DNA of 64,000 nt from WLWS01 sp965243105 (GTDB lineage Bacteria; Pseudomonadota; Gammaproteobacteria; Eutrophobiales; Eutrophobiaceae), in contig CBDEUC010000003.1 in assembly GCA_965243105.1 (NCBI GenBank), positions 1,488,001 through 1,552,000 of the forward strand, read 5' to 3'. The position numbers and the translations under genes are program-made. The first letter of the stretch is position 1; every line of letters begins with the position of its first letter. The notes under the pieces were generated by a model, which ran no database searches, was not told where the DNA came from, and saw only the letters and a program-made list of their open reading frames with translations. Below, in pieces: positions 1 to 8,261 of the stretch.

Positions 1-1172
1 AGGCCCATGGCGTGACGCATGATAGTGTGTTTCAGGGGAACAATCGAATTTGCAATATCAAGGGCCTGGTTGCGTAACATGGGTATGGGCGAAGCCTGGT
101 TCTCAAAGGTGTACTTGAAGCCTTCAAAAATCATCATCATGGTGCGATTTTCCACCTTGCGCCAGCGCTCGTAGGCGCGTAACACGCGGCGCCCGGCGAT
201 ATTTCGATTCTTGCGGTGTGCTTCCAGCACCAGTTGCGCAAGGCTGGCAGCATCGAGAAAACCCAGGTTTGCACCCTGGCCGGCAAGGGGATGAACTGAA
301 TGTGCCGCATCACCAATGAGCGCCAGGGACTCAAGACAATAGTGTTCTGCCTGGGCGCGCAGCAGGGGAAAACTCTTTCTTTGCTCGCTGTGCTCCACCT
401 GCCCAAGCTTGAATTCAAACGCTTCCTGTAACTCGTTATTAAACTGCTGCTCATCCATCTGCAGAAGTTCATTGGCGTGCTCCGGCGTGGTCGACCACAC
501 CACCCCGCATTGATTAGCCTCGTACATGGGTAAAAACGCCAGCGGGCCATTGCAAAGAAAGCGCTGGCGGGCAATATCCTCATGACCAAGTGCAGTTCTT
601 ACAAGGCAGGCAAGGGCACGCTGCTGGTAGTCCCTCGTGGGATACTGGATACCAGCCAGTTCACGACAACGGGAATTGACCCCATCGGCGGCCACCAGCA
701 AGCTGGCGCTGATTCGTTCACCGTCACTCACGCTGACCTCGATACCATCATCCAGCCAGTGAATATCCTCTATGCTGGAGCCGTAACGCATGTCTACTCC
801 GGGCAACACGGACACCACGTTTTCAAGAGCGTGCTGAACCCGCGATTGCTGGACGATGTATCCCAGTGTTGGCTGGCACAGATCTGCACTGTCAAAACTG
901 ACTTCACCACGACCATTCGCATCCCACACGTGCATACCGCGAAAATACCCGGTTTTTTCCGGCGGGATTTGTGACCAGGCGCCGCAGGCTTCCAGTATGC
1001 TGCGAGATGCATGGGTAATTGCCAGGGCCCTTGGATCATCGTCAGCTCCCTCGCTATTCGTGTTACTTTCAAGAACGATGCACTCAAGCCCGGCCCTCGC
1101 CAGCAGGCACGCCAGGCCAAGCCCTGCCAGCCCACCGCCAGCGATAACAACCTTCGTTGTTTTTTTACTCAC
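1..1172 (-). CDS. ubiI: UbiI/VisC-type FAD-dependent ubiquinone-ring hydroxylase (3' end outside window)
   Basis: This is a flavoprotein monooxygenase of the UbiH/UbiF/UbiI family, which hydroxylates the aromatic ring during ubiquinone synthesis at the inner membrane. The N-terminus carries the FAD-binding GGGLAGLG fingerprint at about residues 12-19. A central DAAHSVHPLAGQG motif marks the second flavin-binding site. About 390 codons are visible and the stop lies beyond the left edge. The start is a GTG at 1172 that overlaps the ubiH stop by four bases, which implies translational coupling. The order pepP-ubiH-ubiI is that of E. coli and Pseudomonas. The assignment to UbiI rather than UbiF rests on this order. 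Confidence 0.9.
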   Translation of the reverse strand, partial: MSKKTTKVVIAGGGLAGLGLACLLARAGLECIVLESNTNSEGADDDPRALAITHASRSILEACGAWSQIPPEKTGYFRGMHVWDANGRGEVSFDSADLCQPTLGYIVQQSRVQHALENVVSVLPGVDMRYGSSIEDIHWLDDGIEVSVSDGERISASLLVAADGVNSRCRELAGIQYPTRDYQQRALACLVRTALGHEDIARQRFLCNGPLAFLPMYEANQCGVVWSTTPEHANELLQMDEQQFNNELQEAFEFKLGQVEHSEQRKSFPLLRAQAEHYCLESLALIGDAAHSVHPLAGQGANLGFLDAASLAQLVLEAHRKNRNIAGRRVLRAYERWRKVENRTMMMIFEGFKYTFENQASPIPMLRNQALDIANSIVPLKHTIMRHAMG

Positions 1173-2389
1173 GTCATCAGCCCCCTGACGAGCCCCGGCT
1201 GTTTGCCACTAATACCCATACCCCGGCGCATCAGTTCCTGTCGCGCCGGTGGCGTGAGATCAACCAGGGTCATGGCAAGGTTACGCACGAGGGAAAGGCC
1301 ACTATTGCGGTTATAGAACCAGCGCGTGATATTGTGCGATTGTTCACTGACACGTTGCTGGTCCGCCTTTCTTTCCTGCAGGTATTCACCAAGCAGCATG
1401 GCATTGCCGGGGTCCAGCTTTTGCCTGTCAGCCTCGGCCAGCTTTTCCGCCAGGCAGGCAACGTCCCTCAGGCAAAGATTAAAACCCTGCGCCCCGTTCG
1501 GGTGAATGGTGTGCGCGGCATTTCCCAGCAACAACACGCGACCGGTTAATTGCTGATCCGCCATGACACTTCTTACCGGGTATGCGCGCCGCTTGCCCAG
1601 CTTGAAAATCCGTCCCACTCGCCTCCCCATACGTTGGCGGACTTCTTCCAGAAATTCCTCGTCAGGCAGGGACAGGAAATGTTCCGTCTTCTCTGCCGCG
1701 CAACTGAAAACCAGCACATACCTGTCTGACTGCAGCGGCAACAGTGCCAGCGGCCCGTCCGGGGTAAATCTCTCGTAGGCGGTATCGTTGTGTGGGTTCT
1801 TTGAACTGATATTGCTGACGATCAGGCTTTGCCGGTAATCATGTTCTTTTGTCACGATGTCCAGCTGTTGTCGAATACCGGAATCGGTGCCATCGGCTGC
1901 TACCAGCAAGCTGCAGCGCAGTGAGGCAGGATCGCCCTCGCCCAGTAGCTGCAGTTCAATGCCGTCACCGGTTTGCCTGAAACTGTCAACCCTTGCCGGA
2001 CAGATAAAGTCGACGTTTTCCTGGTTCTTTATTCTCTGAAGCAGCACCCTGCCCAGCTCCCGCGCAATGACAACGTGACCCAGTGAATCAAGGCCCAGTT
2101 GCTCGGCATGCATGCGCACCTTGCCAAAGTGACCGCGATCGCTGACGTGAATATGCCGTATTGGATTGGCAGCACCTGCTACTTCGGACCAGACGTCCAG
2201 GCCCTGGAAAATTCTTTTCGAGGAAAGCGACAGGCCGATACCGCGATCGTCATAACTTGGCTGCTGTTCTGCATCGCCAAGCACAGGCTCTATAACGGCG
2301 ATAGAAAGCCCGGTCCCGGCCAGCGCGAGGGCAAGGCTCGCACCTACCATGCCACCACCCGCGATGACTATGTCATAGTCCTGCTGCAT
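1169..2389 (-). CDS. ubiH: UbiH, 2-octaprenyl-6-methoxyphenol hydroxylase
   Basis: The protein has 406 residues and is a flavin monooxygenase of ubiquinone biosynthesis. It shows the dinucleotide-binding IAGGGMVGASLALAL motif near residues 9-23, a DRGIGLS motif and the flavin-binding GNAAHTIHPNGAQGFN motif at about residues 285-300, the last being typical of UbiH. It starts with ATG and lies 20 bases behind pepP, probably in one operon with ygfB, pepP and ubiI. Its partner hydroxylase ubiI overlaps it by four bases, so the two paralogues are made together. The length matches the family. Confidence 0.94.
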   Translation of the reverse strand: MQQDYDIVIAGGGMVGASLALALAGTGLSIAVIEPVLGDAEQQPSYDDRGIGLSLSSKRIFQGLDVWSEVAGAANPIRHIHVSDRGHFGKVRMHAEQLGLDSLGHVVIARELGRVLLQRIKNQENVDFICPARVDSFRQTGDGIELQLLGEGDPASLRCSLLVAADGTDSGIRQQLDIVTKEHDYRQSLIVSNISSKNPHNDTAYERFTPDGPLALLPLQSDRYVLVFSCAAEKTEHFLSLPDEEFLEEVRQRMGRRVGRIFKLGKRRAYPVRSVMADQQLTGRVLLLGNAAHTIHPNGAQGFNLCLRDVACLAEKLAEADRQKLDPGNAMLLGEYLQERKADQQRVSEQSHNITRWFYNRNSGLSLVRNLAMTLVDLTPPARQELMRRGMGISGKQPGLVRGLMT

Positions 2390-2409
2390 TTTAGTGAACG
2401 CTCGAAGAA

Positions 2410-3720
2410 TCAGGCAGCGCTTGCCATGATCGATTCGATCTCTTCGACGGTTTTTGGCATATCCTTGCTCAATACGTCATAGCCGTCCTTTGTAACAAGC
2501 ACATCATCCTCAATACGAACACCGATATCCCACCATTTCTTGGCAAGACCACGGGCCGGGGCAAGATAGATTCCCGGTTCAATGGTCAACACCATGCCGG
2601 GCTCAAGCATGCGCCATTCACCGTCCACCTTGTAATCGCCAACGTCATGCACGTCCATGCCCAGCCAGTGCCCGGTTCGATGCATGTAGTACTTGCTGTA
2701 AGCCTGGTCCTTTATCAGGCTGCGAACACGACCCTTGAGAATACCCAGGGAAACCAGCCCTTCAGTAATAACCTGCACAGCAGCTTCGTGGGGATCGTTC
2801 CAGTGATTACCCGGCCTGACTTCTTCAATGGCTGCCAACTGCGCGTCCAGCACAATTTCGTAAATGGCCTGTTGCTCCTCGCTAAACGAACCGTTCACCG
2901 GGAAAGTCCGGGTTATGTCACTGGCGTAACTTTCATACTCGGCCCCGGCATCGATCAGCAGCACATCGCCGTCCTTGAGCTCGGCTTCGTTATCTGTGTA
3001 ATGCAGTATGCAGCTGTTGGCGCCTCCGCCAACAATGCTTGAGTAGGCAGCGCTGCGCGCTCCCTGTTTCATAAACTCATGGGTCAGCTCTGCTTCTATT
3101 TCATATTCGAACATACCGGGCTGGCATACCTGCATTGCACGCTTGTGAGCCGCCGCAGATATTTTTGCTGCATGGCGCATGGCTTTTATTTCCTGTCGAC
3201 TCTTGTACAGGCGCATATCATGGAGAATATGGTTCAGCGAGATAAATTCATCCGGTGCACTGATGCCGGACCGAACCTGGTCCCTCACGTGTTTCACCCA
3301 GCTCAGCACACGCTGGTCAAAATTCGGATCATTGCCCATGGTGTAGTAAATACGCTCCTGGTCTCCAAGCAGGCCGGGAAGAATGTCATCAAGGTCCTCG
3401 ATGGGGAAGGCGTCGTCGGCACCATGTTTCTCCACAGCGCCTTCGAGGCCCGCGCGCAAACCATTCCAGGTTTCCATCAGCGCATCCCGCTCGCGGCAGA
3501 AAAGCACGTATTCACCGGAAGGACGACCGGGAATAAGCACGGCCACCGCTTCTGGTTCTGCAAACCCTGTCAGGTAATAGAAATCGCTGTCATGGCGAAA
3601 CGGGTATTCCACGTCCCTGTTTCGCATGCGCACCGGCGCAGTTGGAATAATAGCGATACTCTCATCGCCCATCATGTCCATCAGGCGCTTGCGACGCCGC
3701 TGAAACTCTCTTGCATCCAT
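2410..3720 (-). CDS. pepP: PepP, Xaa-Pro aminopeptidase (aminopeptidase P)
   Basis: This 436-residue cytoplasmic metallopeptidase removes the N-terminal residue from peptides with proline in second position. The C-terminal pita-bread domain holds the expected dinuclear metal ligands: two aspartates in DAGAEYESYASDITR, the histidine in HRTGHWLG, and glutamates in TIEPGIYL and GVRIEDD. The N-terminal domain is the usual AMP_N fold. I chose the ATG at 3720, whose A is also the last base of the ygfB stop (TGATG). A TTG one codon upstream is less likely. The length is close to the E. coli enzyme (441). Confidence 0.94.
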   Translation of the reverse strand: MDAREFQRRRKRLMDMMGDESIAIIPTAPVRMRNRDVEYPFRHDSDFYYLTGFAEPEAVAVLIPGRPSGEYVLFCRERDALMETWNGLRAGLEGAVEKHGADDAFPIEDLDDILPGLLGDQERIYYTMGNDPNFDQRVLSWVKHVRDQVRSGISAPDEFISLNHILHDMRLYKSRQEIKAMRHAAKISAAAHKRAMQVCQPGMFEYEIEAELTHEFMKQGARSAAYSSIVGGGANSCILHYTDNEAELKDGDVLLIDAGAEYESYASDITRTFPVNGSFSEEQQAIYEIVLDAQLAAIEEVRPGNHWNDPHEAAVQVITEGLVSLGILKGRVRSLIKDQAYSKYYMHRTGHWLGMDVHDVGDYKVDGEWRMLEPGMVLTIEPGIYLAPARGLAKKWWDIGVRIEDDVLVTKDGYDVLSKDMPKTVEEIESIMASAA

Positions 3721-4262
3721 CAATGCAACACCTCCGATCGACCCAGCGCCAGCTGGGTTTCTTCAAATATTAATAATGCGCCCATACGCGCGTACTCGAT
3801 GATTTCCATCAATGACTCCTCGTCTCCGACTTCTTCTTCACCGACACCAAGCCTGCAAATCTGGGTAAAATCCTCCAGCACTTCTTCGCATTCAGCAGAT
3901 ATCTCTGCATCGTTTACCGTGTCACTCAGGCCAAAGCCATTAAGAAAGCCATGACACCAGTTTACCAGTGCCTCGGCGCGCAGCGCCAAGGAAGACTCGT
4001 CATCGGGAAGCAACAGTTCCAGCCCGAACTCGGCAGAGTGAAGCTGTTCCATGATGGTTTCAGCCATGCTTTTTACTTCCTCGTAACAGGCCTCGATAAG
4101 CTCATCATCTTCACTTTGCACATCAAGGAAATCCTTCCACAGGATATCGTTGACCTGGCCAGTCACGCAGATCTGGGCACACAGGAAACCATGGCACTCT
4201 GCTGCCAGCGCCTCTGCATCAACCCGTGCCAGCAGGCTGTCCAGGACATCATGATTTGACAT
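3720..4262 (-). CDS. ygfB: YgfB family protein (UPF0149)
   Basis: The protein has 180 residues and is acidic and mostly helical, of the YgfB/UPF0149 family. It shows the conserved ECHGFLCA segment near residue 22 and WCHGFLNGFG in the second half. YgfB has been linked to beta-lactam resistance control in Pseudomonas, but its molecular role elsewhere is unclear. The start ATG at 4262 follows an A/G-rich stretch that can serve as ribosome-binding site. An in-frame upstream extension to 4379 has no homology-like content and was dropped. It is the first gene of the ygfB-pepP-ubiH-ubiI operon and is divergent from the zap genes, as in E. coli. Confidence 0.9.
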   Translation of the reverse strand: MSNHDVLDSLLARVDAEALAAECHGFLCAQICVTGQVNDILWKDFLDVQSEDDELIEACYEEVKSMAETIMEQLHSAEFGLELLLPDDESSLALRAEALVNWCHGFLNGFGLSDTVNDAEISAECEEVLEDFTQICRLGVGEEEVGDEESLMEIIEYARMGALLIFEETQLALGRSEVLH

Positions 4263-4343
4263 AGTTTTTTCTCGTATTTCGTTAAATATGCCCTGCCGGG
4301 CTGACCACTTGAAGCCGCGCCTGAGATTGTCTGCTCTTGGCAG

Positions 4344-4372
4344 TTGACCCTGCCCTGCCACCGCTCTATATT
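4344..4372 (+). promoter_or_regulatory. sigma-70 promoter for the ZapB-like gene and zapA
   Basis: A -35 hexamer TTGACC (4344-4349) is followed after a 17-base spacer by a -10 hexamer TATATT (4367-4372). Transcription would start near 4379, about 65 bases before the first gene. The match to consensus is 5/6 in each hexamer with ideal spacing, so this is one of the best promoters visible in the window. Confidence 0.7.
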
Positions 4373-4444
4373 GGCGCAATGATACTAGAAATTATCCTTT
4401 TTTGAGTCGTCATTTAAACATTAGCCATCAAGCACAAGACCACC

Positions 4445-4663
4445 ATGAGCGAAAACGAAAACATGGATTTGTCAGCCCTGGAAGCGCGGGTGGATGAACT
4501 GATCCGCACCGTCGATGAACTGAAATCCGAAAACTCCGCCCTTCGAAATCAACAGGACAGTCTCGTCAATGAAAGGGCCGCCCTCATTGAAAAAACTGAA
4601 CAGGCAAGGACACGCATAGAGTCAATGATTTCGCGCCTGCGAGCCATGGAAACCCGCTCATGA
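4445..4663 (+). CDS. small coiled-coil protein, TIGR02449 family (ZapB-like)
   Basis: The protein has 72 residues and is almost wholly a predicted coiled coil, with heptad-spaced leucine and isoleucine residues and many Glu/Arg/Lys. It matches the small TIGR02449 family that sits directly upstream of zapA in many non-enteric gammaproteobacteria. By size, fold and position it resembles the division-associated ZapB, but direct function is inferred. Its stop overlaps the zapA start by four bases (ATGA), so the two are translationally coupled. Confidence 0.85.
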   Translation: MSENENMDLSALEARVDELIRTVDELKSENSALRNQQDSLVNERAALIEKTEQARTRIESMISRLRAMETRS

Positions 4664-5007
4664 ATGAAAACGGCAAACCGGTCACCATCAAGATCCTGGA
4701 CAAGGAATACCTGATTTCCTGTACTGAGGAAGAACGTGAGCAGTTACACACCTCGGTAGACTACCTCAATGCCAAGATGACGGACATGAAAAACAGCGGT
4801 CGAGTCATCGGTGCAGAGCGAATTGCCGTGATGACAGCCCTCAACCTTGCCCACGAACTACTGGCTTACAAACAGGAAAATGAGGACTATACTTCTACTA
4901 TTGATAACGCTGTTCAACGATTGAAGAGCAAGATTGATGAGGCCCTGGTTAAGGGTCGCCAGATGGAAATGCAAACGGATTTTCCAACGGGAGAGCCCGT
5001 ACAGTAA
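4660..5007 (+). CDS. zapA: ZapA, FtsZ-ring-associated cell division protein
   Basis: The protein has 115 residues. ZapA binds FtsZ and bundles its filaments at midcell. The N-terminal globular part (TIKILDKEYLISCTEEE, about residues 8-24) is followed by a long coiled-coil helix that mediates dimer and tetramer formation. The motif GAERIAVMTALNLAHELL in the middle is characteristic. It overlaps the upstream coiled-coil gene and is directly followed by 6S RNA, a gene order widely conserved in gammaproteobacteria. The length is normal. Confidence 0.94.
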   Translation: MNENGKPVTIKILDKEYLISCTEEEREQLHTSVDYLNAKMTDMKNSGRVIGAERIAVMTALNLAHELLAYKQENEDYTSTIDNAVQRLKSKIDEALVKGRQMEMQTDFPTGEPVQ

Positions 5008-5018
5008 AGTTTAAATAT

Positions 5019-5210
5019 GGGTGTCTTCTGCGGTGTTCGTGATTGGACTGGGTAACTTGAGCCTATAATACACTCACCAGGGAACTAAACCGCGATGTTG
5101 TTGTGCACACCCCCCGCTAAGGTGGGCAGCCTGATATGTCGCCAGCTGTTCCCACTTGATCCTTTGGTTCAAGTTGGGTTGTCCACTGACCGACATCGCG
5201 GTTGATACCC
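5019..5210 (+). ncRNA. ssrS: 6S RNA
   Basis: No protein is encoded here. The ends pair: GGGTGTC (5019-5025) with GATACCC (5204-5210), and the 5' arm GCGGTGTTCGTG continues against the 3' arm GACATCGCGG. The 5' half resembles E. coli 6S RNA block by block (a TGTTCG block, a GGACT block, CTTGAGCC, then an AT-rich TATAATA). The 3' half has the CACTTGATC...GGTTCAAGT hairpin that matches the E. coli CACCUUGAACC...GGUUCAAGGG stem. The length of about 192 bases and the place just after zapA are as expected. 6S RNA mimics an open promoter and binds the sigma-70 holoenzyme in stationary phase. The exact ends are estimated from the stem. Confidence 0.88.
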
Positions 5211-5252
5211 TCTTAATTTTTTCACTTCGCAGCTTGGACGCTGCCACCTGTT

Positions 5253-6779
5253 TCAGGCCCCGAGAAAAAGACGATAAGCCGTGTTTGCGCTTTCTTCACT
5301 GTATTCCATGCCGAGCTCAGTGAGCACTTCCTGGAAATCCGCTATCTCGCTCGCAGGTACCTGCACACCCAGCAACACACGCCCGTAGGCGGCGCCATGG
5401 TTGCGATAATGAAACAGGCTTATGTTAAATCGATCGCCCATGGTAGTCAGGAAAAACAGCAGTGCACCGGCACGCTCGGGAAATTCAAAACGATACAGGC
5501 GCTCATCCTCGAGGCTTTGCGGACTACCACCAATCATGTAGCGCACGTGCATCTTTGCCAGCTCATCATTGCTCATGTCCAGCACCTCATAACCCTTTTC
5601 CCGAAGACTGGCCAGGAGTGACTCTTTCTCACCGACGCCGTGTCTCAGGCCAATGCCAGCAAAGACACGGGCTGTTTTGCTGTCGTTGTACCGATAGTTA
5701 AATTCAGTGACCGGGCGCGGCCCGAGGTCGTGACAAAGTTTCCTGAAACTGCCGGGCTGCTCGGGAATGGTAATGCAAAAAAGCGCCTCTTTCTGTTCAC
5801 CCAGGGCAGACAATTCTGCAATATGACGCAGGCGATCGAAGTTTACGTTGGCACCGCTGAACACAGCGGTAATGTTCTTACCTGCAATACCATGGCTTTC
5901 CACGTACTGCTTCATCCCCGCCGTGGCCAGTGCCCCTGCAGGTTCCGGAATAGCGCGCGTGTCTTCAAAGATATCCTTCACCGCCGCACATATCTCGTCA
6001 ACACTGACCAGCAAAACGTCGTCCACCAGTTCCCGGCAAATACGAAAGTTCTCTTCTCCCACCTGTTTCACTGCAGCGCCGTCGGCAAAAATGCCGATAT
6101 GATCCAGCACCACGCGCTCGCCGCTTTGCATGGCAGCGTGCAGGCAAGCGGCTTCGTCGGGCTCTACCGCGATAATTTTAATAGCAGGATTTAGCGCCTT
6201 GATGTGCAGTGCCATGCCTGCAGCCAGTCCGCCACCTCCCACGGGCACAAACACGTAATCAAGCTTCGGCAATTGTTCCATTAACTCAACAGCCACCGTT
6301 GCCTGTCCCGCAATGACAAGGGGATGATCGTAAGGCGGCACGTAGGTGCTGTCGTGTTCCCTGCAAAGCTCGGTAGCGTGTTGACAGGCATCGTCGTAGG
6401 TGTTGCCGTGCAGTACTACCCTGCCGCCCAGTCTCCTGACTCCACTAACCTTGATCTCCGGCGTAGTCTTGGGCATTACAATGGTCGCCGATATTCCCAG
6501 TTTCCTGGCTGCAAGCGCGACACCCTGTGCATGGTTTCCCGCCGAGGCTGCAAGTACACCACGGGATTTCTCGTCACCCTCGAGCGCACACATCATGTTA
6601 TATGCACCACGGATCTTGTAGGAAAAAACATCCTGGCGATCTTCGCGCTTGAGATAAATGCTGTTTCCCAGCAACTCCGAAAGCTGTGCAGCCGGGTCCA
6701 GCGCTGTACGACTTGCAACCTCGTAGACGCGCTCACTGGCCTGCTCAATTAATTGTTTGTATTCATCAAACATGGGCAT
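5253..6779 (-). CDS. ilvA: IlvA, biosynthetic L-threonine ammonia-lyase
   Basis: This is a PLP enzyme of 508 residues converting threonine to 2-oxobutanoate, the first step of isoleucine synthesis. The N-terminal catalytic domain carries the PLP lysine in SYKIRGAYN (Lys55) and a glycine-rich PVGGGGLAAG phosphate-binding loop. The C-terminal third contains two ACT-like regulatory modules, as in the isoleucine-inhibited E. coli enzyme (514 residues). I chose ATG at 6779; a second ATG two codons on (6773) is equally possible. A longer in-frame reading to 6962 would run into rpiA and is rejected. It is divergent from rpiA with only 51 bases between starts. Confidence 0.93.
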   Translation of the reverse strand: MPMFDEYKQLIEQASERVYEVASRTALDPAAQLSELLGNSIYLKREDRQDVFSYKIRGAYNMMCALEGDEKSRGVLAASAGNHAQGVALAARKLGISATIVMPKTTPEIKVSGVRRLGGRVVLHGNTYDDACQHATELCREHDSTYVPPYDHPLVIAGQATVAVELMEQLPKLDYVFVPVGGGGLAAGMALHIKALNPAIKIIAVEPDEAACLHAAMQSGERVVLDHIGIFADGAAVKQVGEENFRICRELVDDVLLVSVDEICAAVKDIFEDTRAIPEPAGALATAGMKQYVESHGIAGKNITAVFSGANVNFDRLRHIAELSALGEQKEALFCITIPEQPGSFRKLCHDLGPRPVTEFNYRYNDSKTARVFAGIGLRHGVGEKESLLASLREKGYEVLDMSNDELAKMHVRYMIGGSPQSLEDERLYRFEFPERAGALLFFLTTMGDRFNISLFHYRNHGAAYGRVLLGVQVPASEIADFQEVLTELGMEYSEESANTAYRLFLGA

Positions 6780-6830
6780 AAGATAACACCAACCGTTCCC
6801 TGTAAAAAAATTAACCGCGAGGTGCCCGCA

Positions 6831-7490
6831 TTGAACCAGGACGAACTGAAGAAACAGGCTGCAGAAGCGGCGCTGGACTATGTCGTGGAAGACGCCATCG
6901 TGGGCGTAGGCACCGGCAGCACGGTGAATTTTTTCATAGATGCCCTGGCGGGCATGAAGCATCGTATTGACGGTGCAGTGTCAAGTTCAGTTGCCACGGA
7001 AGAACGTCTCAGGGCGCACGGCATCCCGGTCAGCGATTTGAACAGCTGTGGTGACATACCGGTTTATATCGATGGCGCTGACGAGGCGACTCCCAATCTA
7101 CATCTTATTAAGGGCGGTGGCGGTGCCTTGACCCGGGAAAAAATTGTCGCGGCTGCAAGCCGCAAGTTTGTCTGCATCGTCGACGAAAGCAAGGAAGTGC
7201 CAATGCTGGGAACCTTTCCACTTCCTGTCGAGGTGATTCCCATGGCGCAAAGTTATGTTGCCAGGCAACTGGTCAAGCTGGGTGGGCAACCGGTGCTGCG
7301 TGACGGTTTTACCACCGACAATGGCAATATCATCCTTGATGTACATAACCTTAAAATTGATAATCCGCCACAGCTGGAGCAGGAAATCAATAACATAACC
7401 GGGGTGGTAACAAACGGCCTCTTCGCACGCAGGGGCGCAGATATCCTGCTCGTGGCGTCCGCGTCCGGGCTCAGAAGCACTGAAAAATAG
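6831..7490 (+). CDS. rpiA: RpiA, ribose-5-phosphate isomerase A
   Basis: The protein has 219 residues, exactly the E. coli length. It interconverts ribose-5-phosphate and ribulose-5-phosphate in the pentose phosphate pathway. Motifs include VGVGTGSTVNFFIDAL at about residues 23-38, the catalytic DGADE loop, KGGGGALTREK and FPLPVEVIP. The start is the unusual TTG at 6831, supported by a GAGGTG ribosome-binding site 6 bases upstream and by alignment with the family N-terminus (NQDELKK). The pairing of rpiA with divergent ilvA is also found in Pseudomonas. Confidence 0.94.
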   Translation: MNQDELKKQAAEAALDYVVEDAIVGVGTGSTVNFFIDALAGMKHRIDGAVSSSVATEERLRAHGIPVSDLNSCGDIPVYIDGADEATPNLHLIKGGGGALTREKIVAAASRKFVCIVDESKEVPMLGTFPLPVEVIPMAQSYVARQLVKLGGQPVLRDGFTTDNGNIILDVHNLKIDNPPQLEQEINNITGVVTNGLFARRGADILLVASASGLRSTEK

Positions 7491-7636
7491 CCATTTTTGC
7501 AATTAATCATTGCATGTTTTGCATAGTTATCATAAGGTTATGCGGGATTTTTGGGGCTTTGTCAGAAACTAGATTGTGCTGATTGGCGAAACATGCGTGG
7601 CAGAAGCAGTCTGGCACTACTACAAGGGATAAAACT

Positions 7637-7789
7637 ATGATTTTTTATATTGTCTATGCACTGGCAATCGTAGTACTGATTTTGCATTTCACCGGCTTTC
7701 TTGCCCGGAAAAATATGGAATGGGCTGTCATGGCTGCGGCTATCGCGCTGTTCGCCGTTAACATTCTTGATTACCTGAAAATAATTTAG
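7637..7789 (+). CDS. 50-residue hypothetical membrane protein
   Basis: I do not recognise this gene. The ATG at 7637 follows an AAGGGAT ribosome-binding site 6 bases upstream and encodes 50 residues with two hydrophobic segments, about residues 3-22 and 28-46, joined by a short polar loop containing ARKN. The C-terminus ends in DYLKII. It stands alone between rpiA and dtd, and 24 bases separate it from dtd, so it may be cotranscribed with dtd. A longer reading from 7583 lacks a good ribosome-binding site. The coding case rests on the start signal and the membrane-like composition. Confidence 0.6.
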   Translation: MIFYIVYALAIVVLILHFTGFLARKNMEWAVMAAAIALFAVNILDYLKII

Positions 7790-7813
7790 TCCCTCTTACG
7801 CTGTATCCTCACA

Positions 7814-8251
7814 ATGATCGGGCTGCTGCAACGGGTCCGATTCGCCCAGGTCGAAGTCGACAAGCAGCTTATCGCTGGCATCCAGGGCGGCTTGTTGGTA
7901 TTTCTTGGCTTTGAAAAGGAAGATGATGAAGCTGTCGCACGTCGCATGCTTGAGCGTCTACTTGGCTACCGCGTCTTCTCAGATGAACAGGGGAAAATGA
8001 ACCTCAGCCTGAAGGACGTCGATGGTGGGCTCCTGTTGGTTCCGCAATTTACATTGGCTGCAGACACAAGGAAGGGGGCCAGGCCCAGCTTTAGCAGCGC
8101 AGCCACACCGGAAGCGGGTCTCGCCCTGTTTGATTACGTGGCAAGTGAAGCAAGGCAAATGCACGACAGGGTCGAGACAGGGCAGTTTGGTGCTGATATG
8201 CAGATCAGCCTGTTAAACGATGGCCCGGTGACCTTTTCACTCAAGGCATGA
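7814..8251 (+). CDS. dtd: Dtd, D-aminoacyl-tRNA deacylase
   Basis: The protein has 145 residues, the family standard. It hydrolyses D-amino acids, and mischarged glycine, from tRNA. The two signature motifs are present: VPQFTLAADTRKG (the SQFTL-type motif with Pro in place of Ser) at about residues 75-87, and the C-terminal GPVTFSLKA with the cross-subunit Gly-cisPro pair. The opening MIGLLQRVRFAQVEVD is typical. It converges with the transglycosylase gene, ending only 10 bases from that gene's stop. Confidence 0.94.
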   Translation: MIGLLQRVRFAQVEVDKQLIAGIQGGLLVFLGFEKEDDEAVARRMLERLLGYRVFSDEQGKMNLSLKDVDGGLLLVPQFTLAADTRKGARPSFSSAATPEAGLALFDYVASEARQMHDRVETGQFGADMQISLLNDGPVTFSLKA

Positions 8252-8261
8252 TTACAGCTGC

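Noticed and set aside
3079..3954. 291-codon open frame on the plus strand opposite pepP
   Set aside because: It is antisense to pepP and ygfB, which have clear family motifs. Its translation has no recognisable domain and no plausible start context.
5064..5069. perfect TATAAT resembling a promoter between zapA and ilvA
   Set aside because: It lies inside the 6S RNA 5' half, at the position of the AT-rich GAUAUUU block of E. coli 6S, so it is explained by the RNA.
6780..6962. N-terminal extension of ilvA by 61 codons
   Set aside because: It would overlap the rpiA start by over 100 bases and adds no family-like sequence. The ATG at 6779 fits the normal threonine deaminase N-terminus.
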